A stretch of DNA of 8,138 bases from contig CAJLYG010000143.1 in the NCBI GenBank assembly GCA_905210845.1, positions 1 through 8,138 on the forward strand, given 5' to 3'. Source of the DNA: an uncultured Prevotella sp. Lineage in GTDB: Bacteria > Bacteroidota > Bacteroidia > Bacteroidales > Bacteroidaceae. Numbering within the stretch: the first letter of the stretch is position 1; every line of letters starts with the position of its first letter. Of the stretch, positions 6,524-8,138 are shown piece after piece. Below the pieces are notes generated by a model. The model searched no databases. It was not told where the DNA came from and saw only the letters and a list, made by a program, of their open reading frames with translations. A program made the translations under genes and the position numbers.

Positions 6524-7144
6524 ATGGAAGAAATACTGAAATATTTCCCGGACCTAAGCGATGAGCAGGTCCGACAATTCACGGCTTTGTATGACTTGTA
6601 CAAGGATTGGAACGCAAAGATCAACGTGATCTCCAGAAAAGATATCGACAACCTGTATGAGCACCATGTGCTGCATTCGCTCTCCATTGCCAAGGCCTTA
6701 CGGTTTAAGCCAGGAACGACCTGTCTCGACTTTGGAACAGGAGGTGGTTTCCCCGGCATTCCCCTCGCCATTTACTTCCCCGAATGCCAGTTTAGGTTGA
6801 TTGACGGGACCGGCAAGAAGATACGGGTAGCGACAGAAGTAGCGAACGCCATCGGCTTAAAGAATGTCGATGCTGCCCATCTGAGAGGAGAAGACGAGAA
6901 AGGAAAGTTTGAATTTATCGTCAGCAGGGCTGTCATGCCCTTACCTGACCTTGTGAAAATCGTCAAGAAGAACATCTCTAAAAGCCAGAAAAACGCCATG
7001 CCCAATGGTATCTTCTGCCTAAAAGGCGGTGACATTCAGGCTGAGGTCCGCCCTTTCAAGCATATCGCACAGGTGACCCCGATCAGTAGTTTCTTCTCTG
7101 AAGAATGGTTTAAGGAAAAGAACATCATTTATTTACCTCTTTAA
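6524..7144 (+). CDS. rsmG: 16S rRNA (guanine-527-N7)-methyltransferase
   Basis: A 206-residue SAM-dependent cytoplasmic enzyme that methylates N7 of G527 in 16S rRNA; loss of this modification is linked to low-level streptomycin resistance in several bacteria. Family blocks in order: WNAKINVISRKD at 29-40 (N-terminal substrate region), HHVLHSL at 47-53, SAM motif I LDFGTGGGFPGIPLAI at 68-83, RLIDGTGKKI at 91-100 (second SAM-binding strand and following helix), and FIVSRAV at 131-137 with the conserved Arg135. The length is normal for the family. The ATG comes 1 nt after the lipoprotein stop, so translation is probably coupled; there is no separate promoter. The MBL hydrolase starts 6 nt downstream. 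I see no truncation or missing key residue. Confidence 0.97.
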   Translation: MEEILKYFPDLSDEQVRQFTALYDLYKDWNAKINVISRKDIDNLYEHHVLHSLSIAKALRFKPGTTCLDFGTGGGFPGIPLAIYFPECQFRLIDGTGKKIRVATEVANAIGLKNVDAAHLRGEDEKGKFEFIVSRAVMPLPDLVKIVKKNISKSQKNAMPNGIFCLKGGDIQAEVRPFKHIAQVTPISSFFSEEWFKEKNIIYLPL

Positions 7145-7150
7145 CAGACT

Positions 7151-7795
7151 ATGCTTACCATTGAACGTTTCGTATGCAACATGATCCAGGAAAACTGCTA
7201 TGTGGTGAATGATGACACTCAAGAGTGCGTTATCATTGATTGCGGGGCATATTATCCTGAAGAGAGAAAGGCCATCGTTGATTATATAAAAGGGCATCAA
7301 CTGCATCCCAGGCATCTCATTGCCACCCATGGGCACATCGACCATAACTTCGGCAATAACACCATCTATGAGGAATTTCAGTTAAAGCCTGAGGTGGATG
7401 TCGCAGACAAGATCCTGATGGACAAGCTCGTGCAGCAGGCCAAGGAGTTAGTTGACGTGGACATCGACTATCCGATGCCTCCTGTCGGGAAATACCTTAC
7501 CGACAAGGACGTGATTACTTTCGGCAATCACCAGTTCACCATCATAGAGACACCGGGGCATTCCCCTGGCAGTGTCTTCTTTTACTGTGAAGAAGAGCAT
7601 GTCGCCTTTTCCGGTGATACCCTTTTCCACAACTCCATTGGGCGGACAGATTACATCGGAGGAAGTATGTTCCAGATCATACAAAGCCTAAGAATGATAT
7701 CACAACTGCCGGATTCAACGAGGATTCTGCCCGGTCATGGCAGGGAAACAACATTGGGAGCAGAATTGGCGAGCAACCCATACCTCGACAGATAA
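7151..7795 (+). CDS. MBL-fold metallo-hydrolase, glyoxalase II-like
   Basis: A 214-residue cytoplasmic hydrolase of the metallo-beta-lactamase fold with a complete two-metal site: THGHIDH (His60, His62, Asp64, His65), TPGHSPGS (His137), SGDTLF (Asp156) and LPGHG (His196). The order and spacing, together with [13 protein letters not shown], are those of small glyoxalase II-like proteins such as E. coli YcbL, which hydrolyse thioesters like S-lactoylglutathione. The C-terminal glutathione-binding domain of true glyoxalase II is missing, so the physiological substrate is uncertain. The N-terminus ([19 protein letters not shown]) fits the family start and supports the ATG at 7151. It lies in the operon between rsmG (6 nt) and ruvC (5 nt); the link is probably shared transcription rather than pathway. 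Confidence 0.93.
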   Translation: MLTIERFVCNMIQENCYVVNDDTQECVIIDCGAYYPEERKAIVDYIKGHQLHPRHLIATHGHIDHNFGNNTIYEEFQLKPEVDVADKILMDKLVQQAKELVDVDIDYPMPPVGKYLTDKDVITFGNHQFTIIETPGHSPGSVFFYCEEEHVAFSGDTLFHNSIGRTDYIGGSMFQIIQSLRMISQLPDSTRILPGHGRETTLGAELASNPYLDR

Positions 7796-7800
7796 GGGGC

Positions 7801-8138
7801 ATGAGGATTGCTGAGAAAGGTAAAAAGGAGAAGGGATTGGAAAAGAAAACAGAGAAAATCATCTTAGGCATCGACCCTGGCACGAACGTGATGGGATACG
7901 GGCTCATCAAAGTCCTTGACAACAAGGCTGAGATGGTAGCCATGGGGGTCATCGACATGAGGAAGATGAGCGACCCTTACCTTCGACTGGGCCGGATCTT
8001 TGAGCGCGTGACGGGCATCATCGATGAATACTTGCCTGACGAGATGGCGATTGAAGCCCCATTCTTTGGCAAGAATGTGCAGTCGATGCTCAAGTTAGGG
8101 CGCGCACAAGGCGTGGCTATCTCGGCCGCCATTCACCA
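7801..8138 (+). CDS. ruvC: Holliday junction resolvase RuvC, N-terminal part (3' end outside window)
   Basis: Endonuclease that cuts Holliday junctions as a dimer with RuvAB during recombination repair. The window holds 112 full codons. [16 protein letters not shown] carries the first catalytic Asp (Asp25) and [25 protein letters not shown] carries the second catalytic acid (Glu85) and the DNA-contacting block; the remaining catalytic acids lie beyond the edge. Compared with E. coli RuvC, where the first Asp is residue 7, about 18 extra residues precede the core, rich in Lys and Glu ([19 protein letters not shown]). The ATG at 7801 is the only ATG before the core and sits 5 nt after the MBL stop; a TTG at codon 13 is a weaker alternative. 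A G-rich run (GGGG at 7796-7799) is too close to the ATG to be a normal ribosome site. No ruvA or ruvB is in the window. Confidence 0.96.
   Translation, partial: MRIAEKGKKEKGLEKKTEKIILGIDPGTNVMGYGLIKVLDNKAEMVAMGVIDMRKMSDPYLRLGRIFERVTGIIDEYLPDEMAIEAPFFGKNVQSMLKLGRAQGVAISAAIH

Noticed and set aside
1..8138. Mobile element, defence system or CRISPR array
   Set aside because: No transposase, integrase, direct repeats, terminal repeats or defence-type domains are seen; all ten genes are housekeeping, transport or envelope genes with even base composition.

Overview
The window looks like ordinary core chromosome from a member of the Bacteroidota, most likely Bacteroidales (Bacteroides/Prevotella-like). 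The evidence is: promoter elements of the Bacteroidota form TAnnTTTG; a lipoprotein with an acidic Cys-Ser-Asp-Asp-Asp start, which resembles the surface-export signal of this phylum; a prolyl-tRNA synthetase of the archaeal/eukaryal-like type with a C-terminal Cys-containing domain; an almost complete lack of Shine-Dalgarno sequences; and the protein families present. Base and codon use look even across the window. I see no insertion sequence, integrase, tRNA, CRISPR array or prophage gene. The genus cannot be fixed from the sequence alone.

Layout, left to right. (1) The 3' two-thirds of proS (+), entering from the left edge. (2) A perfect 15-bp hairpin at 952-987 that can act as terminator in both directions between two convergent units. 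(3) A leftward (-) group read from right to left: HAD phosphatase/phosphomutase (5657-5022), panB (4991-4170), an MFS transporter (4157-2964), a surface beta-helix lipoprotein (2931-1489) and cytidine deaminase cdd (1470-991). Gaps are 30, 12, 32 and 18 nt, so these may form one transcript; a second promoter may sit in front of panB. (4) A 64-bp divergent region (5658-5721) with an inverted repeat carrying a -7 promoter element on each strand. (5) A rightward (+) operon with gaps of 1, 6 and 5 nt: a DUF4163/DUF3298 lipoprotein (5722-6522), rsmG (6524-7144), an MBL-fold hydrolase (7151-7795) and ruvC, which runs off the right edge.

The genes are mostly housekeeping: translation (ProS, and RsmG modifying 16S rRNA), coenzyme A/pantothenate synthesis (PanB), pyrimidine salvage (Cdd), DNA recombination (RuvC), plus small-molecule hydrolases, one transporter of unknown substrate and two cell-envelope lipoproteins. 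No stretch longer than 300 bases lacks a gene; the longest gap is the 64-bp divergent promoter region. I did not find a new multi-gene system. The items most worth a second look are the symmetrical divergent promoter with a nearly leaderless lipoprotein mRNA, the panB-MFS pair, the surface beta-helix lipoprotein, and the lysine-rich N-terminal extension of RuvC.
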